A DNA stretch of 64,000 nucleotides from Paraburkholderia tropica (GCF_914484835.1 NZ_CAJZAR010000001.1:104124-168123); one strand, 5' to 3'. Numbered from the stretch's first letter, positions 33,091 to 41,567 are shown. Notes: generated by a model not told the origin, from the letters alone. A program made the numbers and translations.

Positions 33091-33121
33091 GAAACCCGGC
33101 TTCGGCCGGGTTTCCTTTTTT
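33091..33121 (+). terminator. Terminator of the cold-shock gene
   Basis: Stem GAAACCCGGC/GCCGGGTTTC with a TTCG loop, followed by CTTTTTT. Confidence 0.9.
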
Positions 33122-33256
33122 CAGCGGCTGCTTTTATGCATTTTTAACAGTCGCGTTTAATGCTGCATTCATTCGCACTCCGCATGTCATCGTTTCTTAA
33201 CGATGCGCATGATATAAACCGCGCTCGCTGAACGCGGTCTCGTGCTTCGTCGCGGC

Positions 33257-34879
33257 TTAGGTCACACGCAACGTGCCCATCATGCCGAGGTCCTCGTGTT
33301 CGAGGATATGGCAATGGAACATGCGGTCGCCGGCTTCGTGCTGCACGGTCGCGATATGCACGATTTCGCCGGGCTTCACGTTGATCGTGTCGCGCCATGC
33401 AAGATACGGCTCGTCGATACGCTTGCCGTCGAATTCGCGCGACAACACCTGGAACTGCGTACCGTGCAGATGGAACGGATGATCCATGTCCGTGCCGTTC
33501 GCGATCGTCCAGTTTTCGACGTCGCCGCGCCGGCTCGTGAGCGTCGCGCGCCCCGGCACGTAAGTCTCGCCGTTGATCATGAATTTCATGCCGCGCGGCA
33601 TCGCGAGATTCGACGCACCCGGCTGGTGCATCGCGTGCATATCCATCGCTTCGCTGAACCCCACCGACTTCTGCGCGCGGGCAGGCCCGAGCGGCGCGAT
33701 CGCGCGCAATGACGACGGAAGCGCAGTCGGCGCAGCGGCATCGGGAGTGAATCGCACATCGGCGAGCACGACGCTCGGACCCGGCGGCAGACTGCCGTGC
33801 GACATCGCCATCTTGTGACGATCGTATTGCGCCGCGAGCAAACGCGCCTGCGACGCGCCCTGCCCCGCGCGCACGATCAGCTCGGCGCGCTCGCCCGGCG
33901 CGAGCACGAGCGCGGTGAGTCCGTCGCGCGGCGCGGCGAGCAAACCGCCATCGGTGCCGACTTGCGCGAACGTGCGGCCACCGTCGAAAGCGAGTTGCAG
34001 ATAGCGCGCGCTGCACGCGTTCCAGACGCGCCAGCGCTCGTCGCGCACGACGTCGATCATCGGCTCGCGCGCGCCGTTGACGAGCACGAACTGGCCTTCG
34101 CGTCCGTTCATCCAGTCCATCATGCTGTTGGGCGCGATGCTGGCGTCGGCGGCGAGCTTGAGGTCGGAGACGAACAGATGACGCTCGGGCCACGCAGCGA
34201 GCGGATCGTCGCCCGCACGCACGACGATCGGGCCCGCGAGCCCGCGAAACACCTGCTCGGCGGTCTGCATGTGCGGATGCGGGTGATACCAGTACGTGCC
34301 CGCGCTGCCCTTCGGCAAGGTGAAGCGATAGACGTGCTCGCCGCCCGGCGCGATCGGATTCGACGGATTGCCGTCCTGATCGGGCGGCACGGGCAGGCCG
34401 TGCCAATGCATCGTGGTCGGCTGCTCAAGACGGTTGACGACGCGGATCTCGACGCGGTCGCCTTCACGCAATTCGATCAGCGGCCCCACCACCGGCCCCG
34501 ACGTATCGCCCTTCCCCGCCGACGCGAGCCCGCCGTCGAACTGCCAGAACACGGTATCGGCCTGGCCCTGCACGAGCGAGCGCGAAACCGGTTGCGCGAG
34601 CAACGTTGCGCGAAACTCGCCCGGCGTGCGGCTTTCGTTGACGAGCGTGCGCAGACGCGCGAGCGGCGCGCCGGACGGCAGCGCATCGACGGGCGCGAGC
34701 GCGCCGCCGTGCATCTCGTTATGCATGCCGCCCTGCATGCCGGACGTCGACGACATGCCGTTCATCTTGCCCATGTCGTGCATCGGCATGGTGTCGTCGC
34801 CTGCGGCGAACGCGCCGCGCGCGAACCAGGCGGTGGCGACGGCGCTGGCCGCGCCCGACAGAAAATCTCTTCGTTTCAT
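33257..34879 (-). CDS. Multicopper oxidase (CueO/CopA-like), Tat-exported
   Basis: A 540-residue periplasmic oxidase. MKRRDFLSGAASAVATAWFA is a Tat signal with RRDFL. A Met/His-rich stretch (about 30-60: MPMHDMGKMNGM and repeats) follows, as in copper-handling oxidases. All four copper-site motifs are intact: HWHG, WYHPHPHMQ, HPFHLHG and HCHILEHEDLGMM (T1 Cys and axial Met). It probably oxidises Cu(I) or phenols with oxygen. GAGGAATG precedes the ATG. A Cys/His-rich secreted protein gene lies 121 bases upstream on the same strand. Confidence 0.9.
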   Translation of the reverse strand: MKRRDFLSGAASAVATAWFARGAFAAGDDTMPMHDMGKMNGMSSTSGMQGGMHNEMHGGALAPVDALPSGAPLARLRTLVNESRTPGEFRATLLAQPVSRSLVQGQADTVFWQFDGGLASAGKGDTSGPVVGPLIELREGDRVEIRVVNRLEQPTTMHWHGLPVPPDQDGNPSNPIAPGGEHVYRFTLPKGSAGTYWYHPHPHMQTAEQVFRGLAGPIVVRAGDDPLAAWPERHLFVSDLKLAADASIAPNSMMDWMNGREGQFVLVNGAREPMIDVVRDERWRVWNACSARYLQLAFDGGRTFAQVGTDGGLLAAPRDGLTALVLAPGERAELIVRAGQGASQARLLAAQYDRHKMAMSHGSLPPGPSVVLADVRFTPDAAAPTALPSSLRAIAPLGPARAQKSVGFSEAMDMHAMHQPGASNLAMPRGMKFMINGETYVPGRATLTSRRGDVENWTIANGTDMDHPFHLHGTQFQVLSREFDGKRIDEPYLAWRDTINVKPGEIVHIATVQHEAGDRMFHCHILEHEDLGMMGTLRVT

Positions 34880-35000
34880 TGCTGCATTCCTCGTGCTCGA
34901 TGGCGCGGCGCGTCGCATGGGCGAGCCGCGCGCATAGGATCGTGCGCACCCTGCGCGGCGTGGGTCGCGCGCGGGGTGCAAAGCGTGTGATGGATCGCGT

Positions 35001-35369
35001 TCAGACGATCGGAGGAGGCAGAAGCGGCGCGTGCGTGATGCCCGCGCGCAGACGGACGGCAACGATGGGCGGCGCATGCGCGCCGGCGCCCCACGCTTCG
35101 AAGCGCGCGGCGAGCGGCGGCGCGCCGCAGTGAACGCCGCAGCCGACCACGCAGCAACTGGCGTGACAATGCGATGAACCCTGATGCGCCGACGTCGACA
35201 TGCAACCCGCTTGCGCGACAGGCTGAGCGACGTGTTGCGAGGCATGCTGTGAGCCATACCGCGCAGCATGCGCCATCGGCCTGACCGCTTCGTGCTCGCA
35301 CGCGCCCGCGCCGCGCACCGAGAGGAGCGCGAAGGCGAACACGAGAAGGAGACGGCGCAGAAACGGCAT
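35001..35369 (-). CDS. Cys/His-rich secreted protein next to the multicopper oxidase
   Basis: A 122-residue protein with a signal peptide (MPFLRRLLLVFAFALLSVRG) and a mature region with HCHASCCVVGCGVHC at its centre, giving at least nine Cys and many His, apt for binding soft metal. No named family could be assigned with confidence; CopL-like or DUF2946-like proteins are plausible. It probably forms an operon with the oxidase and serves in copper tolerance. The start ATG at 35369 fits the signal peptide but has no clear ribosome binding site; in-frame starts further upstream exist. Confidence 0.55.
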   Translation of the reverse strand: MPFLRRLLLVFAFALLSVRGAGACEHEAVRPMAHAARYGSQHASQHVAQPVAQAGCMSTSAHQGSSHCHASCCVVGCGVHCGAPPLAARFEAWGAGAHAPPIVAVRLRAGITHAPLLPPPIV

Positions 35370-35428
35370 CGAAAAAAGGCGCGGCAAATGAGCGTGCGGG
35401 AATCGACACATCATAGCGCAAGGCAATA

Positions 35429-35442
35429 AAAAACCCCGGCGA
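35429..35442. other. Candidate left attachment site of the integrated element
   Basis: AAAAACCCCGGCGA, identical to 48520-48533 in the icd terminator. The copper-side sequence to the left is backbone, and phage-type genes begin to the right. The site lies inside an imperfect hairpin (about 35428-35464), so both ends of the element keep a terminator-like structure. Confidence 0.5.
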
Positions 35443-35817
35443 ACCATCGGTCCGGCGGGGTTTCGATCGGCGCGAACGCTCAGGAACGCCGCGAGGCGTT
35501 CAGCGTGCCGATCACATTCGATCATTCTGTGTAAATCGGCCTGAATTCACTACATATCAAGGCTCCGCCGCTTACACCCGTCCACTTCCCCTCCAATTCC
35601 CCCTCACTATCTGGCAGCCACCCCACTTATCCACAGTACAACGCAATTAATCCACAGCACGCACTATCACGGAGGCCCGCGTGATGAGTAAATTCGCCGA
35701 GGTATAGCTTTTTGCGTTGCCGCCTATTGTGCAGATTAGCCACTAATGCCCCTTTCAAGTATTCGCGCGTGGCGGCATATCGCCGTCACCTCCCCCTTTC
35801 CGCTGCGCGGAGCCCAC
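35443..35817. other. Left end of the element, non-coding
   Basis: About 375 bases without a gene. It holds a perfect DnaA box TTATCCACA at 35627-35635, a close variant TTAATCCACA at 35647-35656, and the motif CCCCTCCAATTCCCCCTCA at 35588-35606 that resembles a motif at the right end (48458-48476). AT content is higher than in the backbone. Confidence 0.4.
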
Positions 35818-36111
35818 TTACATGCCATTTGGGGGCATCCTCTCGCTGCACGCGACCCACCAATCAACATCGGAGAGTCCAGGCTTGAGGTACGTCGGAA
35901 GGCCAACCGCTGCGCACCAAGCAGCCCATGCCTCACGCGTCTTTCCGCTGGCGTAAGAGCCAATTTCTTGACCACGCCTCAAGCTAAGGCCTCGGCCGAC
36001 GCAATGAGCCTCAAATAATTGCTGGCAGCGCAGGCGATCTTGTTCGCGGGCCTCAGCCCGCATCGAAAGCTGCGAATTCCGATCCATTGACAGAAATTCT
36101 TCGATGCTCAT
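35818..36111 (-). CDS. Hypothetical phage protein (97 aa)
   Basis: A 97-residue soluble protein starting MSIEEFLSMDRNSQLSMRAE, with strong GGAGGAAATGC before the ATG. It has Trp-rich helices (REAWAAWCAAVG, VDWWVACSERM) and no recognised domain. It is the outermost gene of the element and is oriented toward the left end. Likely an accessory protein. Function unknown. Confidence 0.55.
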   Translation of the reverse strand: MSIEEFLSMDRNSQLSMRAEAREQDRLRCQQLFEAHCVGRGLSLRRGQEIGSYASGKTREAWAAWCAAVGLPTYLKPGLSDVDWWVACSERMPPNGM

Positions 36112-36325
36112 GCATTTCCTCCAGCGGTTGGGAAAACGGCATACTGAGAGCATAGCTCACCGCAGCGCCGAGCCCCTTTTGCAAACCGCGTCTGGCAGAC
36201 ACGCCACAGAGCCTCGACCGCAAACCGAGTATTGCGGCCGAACGCAAATGCAGCATTAGCCTTACCGCTCGATCCATAGGTGTACCATGCAGCGCATGTC
36301 GCCAGACAGCATAGGAAGGAGAGTC

Positions 36326-36493
36326 ATGAAGATCAGTGAATTGCCAAAGTGGGATTCTGCGGACGCGCTGACTGACGAGGAAACCATCGCTGCGTACCTA
36401 GCCGAAGCAGCGCGCAGCGCTGATCCGGCGCTTTACGAAAGGGCGCTTGACGCAGTAGCCCGAGCAAGAGAAAAAAGTCTCAATCCTGATTGA
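36326..36493 (+). CDS. Antitoxin-like protein without the HTH domain
   Basis: A 55-residue protein starting MKISELPKWDSADALTDEET after a strong GGAAGGAGAG site. Its middle (IAAYLAEAARSADPALYERA, then LDAVARARE) matches the N-terminal half of addiction-module antitoxins of the HigA/YdaS-like 'EYLxxEExIxxYL' type. In those proteins a helix-turn-helix follows the ARARG stretch; here the chain stops after KSLNPD. No toxin gene adjoins. It is the only plus-strand gene in this part of the element. It may be a remnant or a stand-alone regulator. Confidence 0.5.
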   Translation: MKISELPKWDSADALTDEETIAAYLAEAARSADPALYERALDAVARAREKSLNPD

Positions 36494-36512
36494 GCGCCCG
36501 TTTCAAATCACG

Positions 36513-37217
36513 TCACCCGAACACCTCGTCTTCCACCCGCGCGTCCTGCGCGTAGTAATCGATCAGATAGGGGATTGCCTCGGCGCGGCCGTTGCGCATT
36601 TCGTCGAGGTAGCTCGCGATCGAGTGGTATTGCGCGAGTTTCTGGCGAAGCGGCTCGACCGCCTGTGCAAGGTGCTCGACGGCGGCAATGAGCGCGGAAC
36701 TGCCACGAACCTCATCGAGCCCGTGTTTGCGCACCACGGCGAGAGCCTGCACGACCTCGCGCGCAGCTTCAGTCGCGCGCTCGAAGTCCCCGGGCACCGG
36801 CTGCGTCTGTCTCGTGAATTCGTTCATCGCCGTCGCGAACTGCGCGGATACTGCGACCATGATCTGCTCGACCCCGCGCATGAGTGCGTGCTGACGCGAT
36901 ACCTTCCCGTCGTAATCGGTGTGCGGCGACAAGCCAAGCAAGAAGTCGGCCGACACCGCGTAGACCTGTGACGCCTGCCGCAGGAACTTGTGATCGCTCG
37001 GGATCGGACGCTTGCCCGACTCGATGAGGCTCAACTCCGTGGAATTGGCATAGCCGAACTTCTCAGCGGCTTCCGCAACCGTCATGCCAGAAAGGACGCG
37101 CGAGGCAATCAGGTTTCGACGCAGCGTTTCCAACTCCTCGGGCTTATTGCGGTCTCGCGTAAAGCGCTTGAGCGGGCGCATCTGCTCATCGCGTTGCTCC
37201 TTGGTCGGTTCAGTCAT
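36513..37217 (-). CDS. XRE-family HTH regulator, phage type
   Basis: A 234-residue protein with a helix-turn-helix at about 32-85: RRNLIASRVLSGMTVAEAAE, then FGYANSTELSLIESGKRPI. The remaining 140 residues are helical and acidic with no known domain; LLGLSPHTDYDGK may be a dimerisation linker. It could act as a repressor of the element. The ATG at 37217 overlaps the stop of the small HTH gene before it by four bases, so the two are coupled. Confidence 0.7.
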   Translation of the reverse strand: MTEPTKEQRDEQMRPLKRFTRDRNKPEELETLRRNLIASRVLSGMTVAEAAEKFGYANSTELSLIESGKRPIPSDHKFLRQASQVYAVSADFLLGLSPHTDYDGKVSRQHALMRGVEQIMVAVSAQFATAMNEFTRQTQPVPGDFERATEAAREVVQALAVVRKHGLDEVRGSSALIAAVEHLAQAVEPLRQKLAQYHSIASYLDEMRNGRAEAIPYLIDYYAQDARVEDEVFG

Positions 37218-37468
37218 GCTTGCCCTCCAATGAGTCCCATGAGGCGGTCCACAGCACATTCCAACCTAGCCACCAATGCCGCATCGACGACGCGCGGGCT
37301 GCCGCCTGGCTCGTCGATCAGCTTGGGCCAGTTGCCACGCGTGGCACGCTTGTAAATTGCCGACGCAGAAATTTTGAATTCACGCGCAATCACCTTTGCC
37401 GACTCGCAACCGCCGACATAACGGGCACGGATTTCATCCCATTGATTCGGGCTCAAACGCTTGCCCAT
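37214..37468 (-). CDS. Small HTH protein, terminase-small-subunit-like
   Basis: An 84-residue basic protein. GKRLSPNQWDEIRARYVGG and the following SAKVIAREFKISASAIYKRA form a homeodomain-like helix-turn-helix of the type at the start of phage small terminase subunits and resolvase-like DNA-binding proteins. No ATPase large subunit is present. It may recognise helper or own packaging DNA, or be a regulator with the downstream XRE protein. AGGTGAT precedes the ATG at 37468; a GTG three codons earlier is also possible. Confidence 0.55.
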   Translation of the reverse strand: MGKRLSPNQWDEIRARYVGGCESAKVIAREFKISASAIYKRATRGNWPKLIDEPGGSPRVVDAALVARLECAVDRLMGLIGGQA

Positions 37469-37577
37469 AGAGATCACCTGTTGAAATCATGAGGGCGCGA
37501 CGGTCTCCCCCGGAAAAACGTCGCGAGGCCCCTGTGGTCTGAAGTTGGGGGGGGTTACAAGACCTGCTGCGGCTTCG

Positions 37578-38207
37578 TCACGTCGGGTTTTGTTTCGATG
37601 CTTCGGCGACACTCTCGGCATCGACCTGCGCAGCGATGGTGACTGGGTCGGGCTTTGCAGGCCATTCCTTGGCGGCCGGGAAGTCCGCGCCGTTGACAAC
37701 GCTCACGAGCGCCATCTGATATGCGGCCCATGCATTGAACATGTCGATTTCGAGCGACGTGAGCAGGTCCGCAGCGTAGGCGTCGCTTTTCCCCGCGTTC
37801 TGTGTGCGCGCCTCGCTCATCAGCACCTCGAATTCGGCCAGCGCGTCGGCCTTCGCCTTGGCCGCGACGGCGACCGCGTCGAGCGCCCACGCGTCGCCTT
37901 CCCATACGTGCATTTCGGACGGGCGCGGCGTCGCTGTGAGCCCGGCATCTTCGATGCTGATGCCAGGGATCAGGATTTCAGCGGCCTCGCCGTTCTCGGT
38001 GCGGTACAACATCTGCCCGCGAAAATCCGGTTTGATGACCCACGCGCCGTCGATGAAAAACAGCCACTCGTCGCGCTTGCGGGCGGGCAGAGGCATGTCG
38101 GTCGAGAAGGCAGGCAACAGCCAGCGTTCCTGATTGAGCGGGTCGGGGTCGGCCAGGCGGCTGCCGATGTATGCGCCGGTCGCGTTGTTGTATTGATGGA
38201 TGAGCAT
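37578..38207 (-). CDS. Tail fibre assembly protein
   Basis: A 209-residue protein of the caudovirales tail fibre assembly family (GpG/Tfa-like). Its start MLIHQYNNATGAYIGSRLAD and the middle FFIDGAWVIKPDFRGQMLYR are characteristic, and the C-terminus carries the helical segment AWAAYQMALVSVVNGADFP. It should chaperone or cap the fibre encoded 12 bases upstream. It is the last gene of the four-gene tail module. Confidence 0.8.
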   Translation of the reverse strand: MLIHQYNNATGAYIGSRLADPDPLNQERWLLPAFSTDMPLPARKRDEWLFFIDGAWVIKPDFRGQMLYRTENGEAAEILIPGISIEDAGLTATPRPSEMHVWEGDAWALDAVAVAAKAKADALAEFEVLMSEARTQNAGKSDAYAADLLTSLEIDMFNAWAAYQMALVSVVNGADFPAAKEWPAKPDPVTIAAQVDAESVAEASKQNPT

Positions 38208-38219
38208 AGTTGACCTCGC

Positions 38220-39704
38220 TTAATAGGCGCGAATCATCGCGAGCATCGCGACCGAACGCACGCGAACTTCGGTGCCGCCCGCTGCCGCAACGGTGAGAGT
38301 GTGAGAGTGACCGCCAGCAGCGTTGACACCGACGTTATGGCTGTGCAGGCCAGCAGCCGCGATAGAGACGCCAGTGCCAGCGGCTGACGTACTCTGTGCG
38401 CTACGCGACCCGTATCCGTTCGGTGCCGATGCGGCCGTGATGCCGCCGTTATCACCGCCTGCCTGCCCCACTCCACCTGGGGGAAAAGCGTGAGCGTGCG
38501 TCGGATCGTTGACGCCGTGGGTGTGATAACCCTGCGCATCCGTGTAGGCTGTATGGGTGTGATCGGAGACGGCGGTAGCCGATGCCGCGTGCGTGTGCGA
38601 AACGTTCTGGCCGTCCTGCCACGTACCGATGGCGCGCGAGGCGTCGATGCCCCGGCTGTCATCCCAACAGCGGATCGACTCGCCGCGCAACTCGGGCAGG
38701 CGGAACGTCGTCACGCCATCGCCGGACGAGAAGCACCCCCAACTGCTCGCCGACCATACCGAGTCCGCCACGAGCGCGCCGCTCGCCTGCGCATACGCCC
38801 ACAGGGCGGGGTAGTCCGTGCGCTTGAGCAAAGCACCGTTGAGCTTCAGATAGCCCGCGCGCGCGGTCGTGCGAGGCTCCCAAACGATCTGACCGACGAG
38901 CGAAGCGCTGATCGCGGCCGCGACGAACGCCGTGCTGGCAGCTTGGTCGGTTGCTGTGCCAGCCACGGCCGTCGGCACAGTGGGGACACCGCTAAAGGCC
39001 GGACTTTGCAGCAGCGCAATGCCACCCTTATCGACGCCGTCGATGCTCACCTTGAGCGCGCCGCTGCCGTCGGACGCAAGACCGATCGCGATCTTGTTCG
39101 AGCCCTGGCCGGTCACGCCGCCTTGCTGGACCGGCGTGAATCCGAGATTGGGCTGCTTGGTGCCGACGACGGTCGAGAGCGCGGCGAGGTCGGTGTCGGT
39201 CGCATACTGCGGATGCGGGTCGGTTTTCGCCTCGTGCTGAAGAATCAACGAGGCCATCCCCTGCGTGTCGCTCGTCACGACGACGCTCATCGAGTCGGCG
39301 GGCAAGTACGACACGTCGAGCGAGTAGGCGAGAGGAACGTCGATGCCCGCCGATTTGGTGAACAGCGTAGCGGTGTCCTGACTCCACACCGCAAACAGGG
39401 TGTTGTTCGAGTAGAAGCCGATTTCGCCGATCGCCTTACCGTTCGGCGTGCGGTCTGCCATATCGGTATCGGTGATGGTCACACCTAGCTGAATCGTCGT
39501 CGAACTGATTTTCGAACCACTGGAGACGGCATAGCGCGCGACTTCGTTTTTCAGCATCACGAAATCGCGCACCGACTCGTCGAGCGCATAGAGGCTCGTG
39601 CCGATCGCGATGTGCGTGATCGCTACAGAAACGCCGGTGCCAGCGCTTGTCGGCAGCAGCGCAAGCCCGGCTTTCGTGATTTTGGGATTGAGTGAGACAG
39701 TCAT
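38220..39704 (-). CDS. Phage tail-collar fibre protein with HxH tip
   Basis: A 494-residue receptor-binding fibre. Residues 1-150 match the DUF3751-type N-terminal domain that anchors P2/Mu-like fibres to the baseplate (MTVSLNPKITKAGLALLP, AIGEIGFYSNNTLFAVWSQD). A linker of Ala and Thr follows. Residues about 270-350 form a tail-collar domain (VGQIVWEPRTTARAGYLKLN, TFRLPELRGESIRCWDDSRG). The distal part holds six HxH motifs: 370-372, 382-384, 394-396, 403-405, 454-456 and 466-468, as in fibre tips that coordinate iron along the axis (known from T4 gp37). A chaperone gene follows. Confidence 0.85.
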   Translation of the reverse strand: MTVSLNPKITKAGLALLPTSAGTGVSVAITHIAIGTSLYALDESVRDFVMLKNEVARYAVSSGSKISSTTIQLGVTITDTDMADRTPNGKAIGEIGFYSNNTLFAVWSQDTATLFTKSAGIDVPLAYSLDVSYLPADSMSVVVTSDTQGMASLILQHEAKTDPHPQYATDTDLAALSTVVGTKQPNLGFTPVQQGGVTGQGSNKIAIGLASDGSGALKVSIDGVDKGGIALLQSPAFSGVPTVPTAVAGTATDQAASTAFVAAAISASLVGQIVWEPRTTARAGYLKLNGALLKRTDYPALWAYAQASGALVADSVWSASSWGCFSSGDGVTTFRLPELRGESIRCWDDSRGIDASRAIGTWQDGQNVSHTHAASATAVSDHTHTAYTDAQGYHTHGVNDPTHAHAFPPGGVGQAGGDNGGITAASAPNGYGSRSAQSTSAAGTGVSIAAAGLHSHNVGVNAAGGHSHTLTVAAAGGTEVRVRSVAMLAMIRAY

Positions 39705-39716
39705 GATGACCTCAAT

Positions 39717-40544
39717 TCACGTGTTGTAGTAACCCGCAACGTCGCGGCGATCGATTGCAGTGAGCGTCCCAACGGAAAGCTGAACGGCCACATTGAGCGC
39801 CGCGCCTCGGCTCGATCGCGGCACGGTGATCGGCTTCGCAATGCCCTCGATGACGATAGGTAGAATCGTCTGATCGCCGTACCGCATCGCGAGAGGCTGA
39901 GGGGCTACGGACGGATAGACAGTCTCAAGCGAGAGGTTCTTGAGTCCGTTTTGTAGCGCACCGGCAATCACACCCTCATCGGCGAGGTATTGCGGCACGG
40001 CCCACTGCTCAAGCTGCATGATGGGCGCGCGCACTTCGGAGATTTCATCGGTGAGCGCGCGGAAATGCGCCGTGAACGAAAACTTCACGGGCGGCATGCC
40101 CGAAAACACCTGTGTCGAATTCAGTTTTGTGATGCCGGTGCGGCCGGTCGCCGAGCGAATGACCTTACCCGCGTCCGAACTACTTTCTCCCTGACCAAGT
40201 AGCGCCTGAAGGTCAGCCGAAAGCTGGCCGGATTGGAGCATCCCCGAAATCGACTGAGCCACCGAGTCAGTGCCCGCCGTTTCGAATGGGCTGTGCCAGT
40301 TCGCGCTCATTTCCTGCGTGCCGTCTGTGATCGGCGTCCACACTTCGTAGTCGTCATTCACCACGACGTTATTTGCTGCCGACACGGTGCGCTGGCCCAG
40401 GCTGCGCACCCAACTCGTGCCGTCGTCGGAACGCTTGACCGGGTAGAACTTCGCGAGCAGCGCGGGGTTCAGCCCGTCCCATTTCGACGTTAGGATATTG
40501 GCGTTGGTCGTCGCTACCGACGACGCCACGGCGCCCCCCGCCAT
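39717..40544 (-). CDS. Phage structural protein, possibly baseplate
   Basis: A 275-residue protein with no named family that I can assign. A region with KFSFTAHFRALTDEISEVRA, then APIMQLEQWAVP, and a C-terminal part that ends PLAMRYGDQTILPIVIEGI, then LNVAVQLSVGTLTAIDRRDV, has the shape seen in tail-tube initiator or baseplate cap proteins of contractile phages (gp48/gp54-like). This is a weak pattern match. It lies directly before the fibre gene and its ATG overlaps the stop of the helical gene (TAATG). Confidence 0.5.
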   Translation of the reverse strand: MAGGAVASSVATTNANILTSKWDGLNPALLAKFYPVKRSDDGTSWVRSLGQRTVSAANNVVVNDDYEVWTPITDGTQEMSANWHSPFETAGTDSVAQSISGMLQSGQLSADLQALLGQGESSSDAGKVIRSATGRTGITKLNSTQVFSGMPPVKFSFTAHFRALTDEISEVRAPIMQLEQWAVPQYLADEGVIAGALQNGLKNLSLETVYPSVAPQPLAMRYGDQTILPIVIEGIAKPITVPRSSRGAALNVAVQLSVGTLTAIDRRDVAGYYNT

Positions 40545-41143
40545 TAGACGATCCCCTGCAACAGACTCAGATCAAACAGCGGTGCGCTGCCAATGAACTC
40601 CTTGGCACACGCGAGGCGACGCTCCTCCCGCTCAATCTGGGCAATCCACTCTGCGCGATCGCTGGGACCAGGCGTGACGCCCGCGCGGTCGATTGCCTCA
40701 TCATCGAGCCCCGCCGCGCGAAGCCGCTCCACCATCGCCGCGCGATCGCGCTGGTAAGTCTTGAGCTTAATTCGAAGGGATTCGATTTTCTGGGGGCCGC
40801 TGATCAGCAGGGCCGAGCAGCGGCTAATTTCAGCGGGGAAACGCTCGTGCTGCGCCTTCACATAGAGGTCGAGTTCGGCGATATGCTTCATCATGCCGAC
40901 GCGCTGCGAGTTCAGATCGGCGACGCGACCGCGAAGAACTTCGGCCGCGCTCATCCCAGTGGCTTCGCCCAACCTGACAGCCTGAAGAATCTCCGCGAGA
41001 CGCCCGAAATTCGCACTTAGCTGCGCCGCCTCCCGTGCGGCGCTGTCGGCAAGGTTGCGCACGCCCGAATCTCTTAATGCATCGAAAAAGGCAGTGCGTA
41101 AGCGCACCGGGCAGTTTTCATCGAGTGGATACAAGAATTTCAC
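40544..41143 (-). CDS. Hypothetical helical protein of the tail module
   Basis: A 199-residue protein, almost all helical with coiled-coil-like spacing (residues about 30-185). It begins MKFLYPLDENCPVRLRTAFF and has no recognised domain. It is the first gene of the tail module and is translationally coupled to the possible baseplate gene. It could be a tape-measure-like, chaperone or helper-interaction protein. Function unknown. Confidence 0.55.
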   Translation of the reverse strand: MKFLYPLDENCPVRLRTAFFDALRDSGVRNLADSAAREAAQLSANFGRLAEILQAVRLGEATGMSAAEVLRGRVADLNSQRVGMMKHIAELDLYVKAQHERFPAEISRCSALLISGPQKIESLRIKLKTYQRDRAAMVERLRAAGLDDEAIDRAGVTPGPSDRAEWIAQIEREERRLACAKEFIGSAPLFDLSLLQGIV

Positions 41144-41251
41144 GCTGATTGCTCAAAGCCGGATTGGATGAGCGCTCAGTGTCACCTCGACTTCCACCGA
41201 CACACGGCTCGATTTTCCTGAACGTCCAATTCAACGTCCCAAATGTCACGC

Positions 41252-41428
41252 TCACTGGGGAGACTCGGCCTGATATTCGGGCGCGCACGCACGCGTAGGC
41301 GCGCTGGTGTAAGAAAATTGCTCCGGCCTCAGTGGGTCAGTTTCTACGGCAAACCAACAGCCGTAGGCCATGCGGTAATCGACGCCCAGCAATAAGGGTA
41401 GCGCCTTCCAATTGACGGCAGCACTCAC
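41252..41428 (-). CDS. Possible small ORF (58 aa)
   Basis: A GTG-started reading frame of 58 codons, with an in-frame stop just upstream so no earlier start is possible. Part of the product reads VDYRMAYGCWFAVETDPLRP, which looks more protein-like than random GC-rich translation. There is no ribosome binding site, and it begins inside the GTCACG repeat array. It could be read as a leader of the tail operon. Weak evidence. Confidence 0.25.
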   Translation of the reverse strand: MSAAVNWKALPLLLGVDYRMAYGCWFAVETDPLRPEQFSYTSAPTRACAPEYQAESPQ

Positions 41429-41430
41429 AC

Positions 41431-41511
41431 GTCACGCGTCACGCGTGACCGTCACGGTGTCACGGCGGAGGTCACGGTGCAGGTAACGGGTGACCTCTCC
41501 CTTACGTCACG
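41431..41511. repeat. GTCACG repeat array upstream of the tail module
   Basis: GTCACG occurs at 41431, 41438, 41451, 41459, 41471 and 41506 on the plus strand, and its complement CGTGAC at 41444. A GGTGACC also lies at 41489. The cluster sits in the gap between the tail module and the upstream small genes and may bind a regulator. Confidence 0.75.
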
Positions 41512-41567
41512 CCGCGTCAATTTCCCGGTAACGAGCAAAGGGCAGCCTGAAATTGAGTGGGCAGCCG

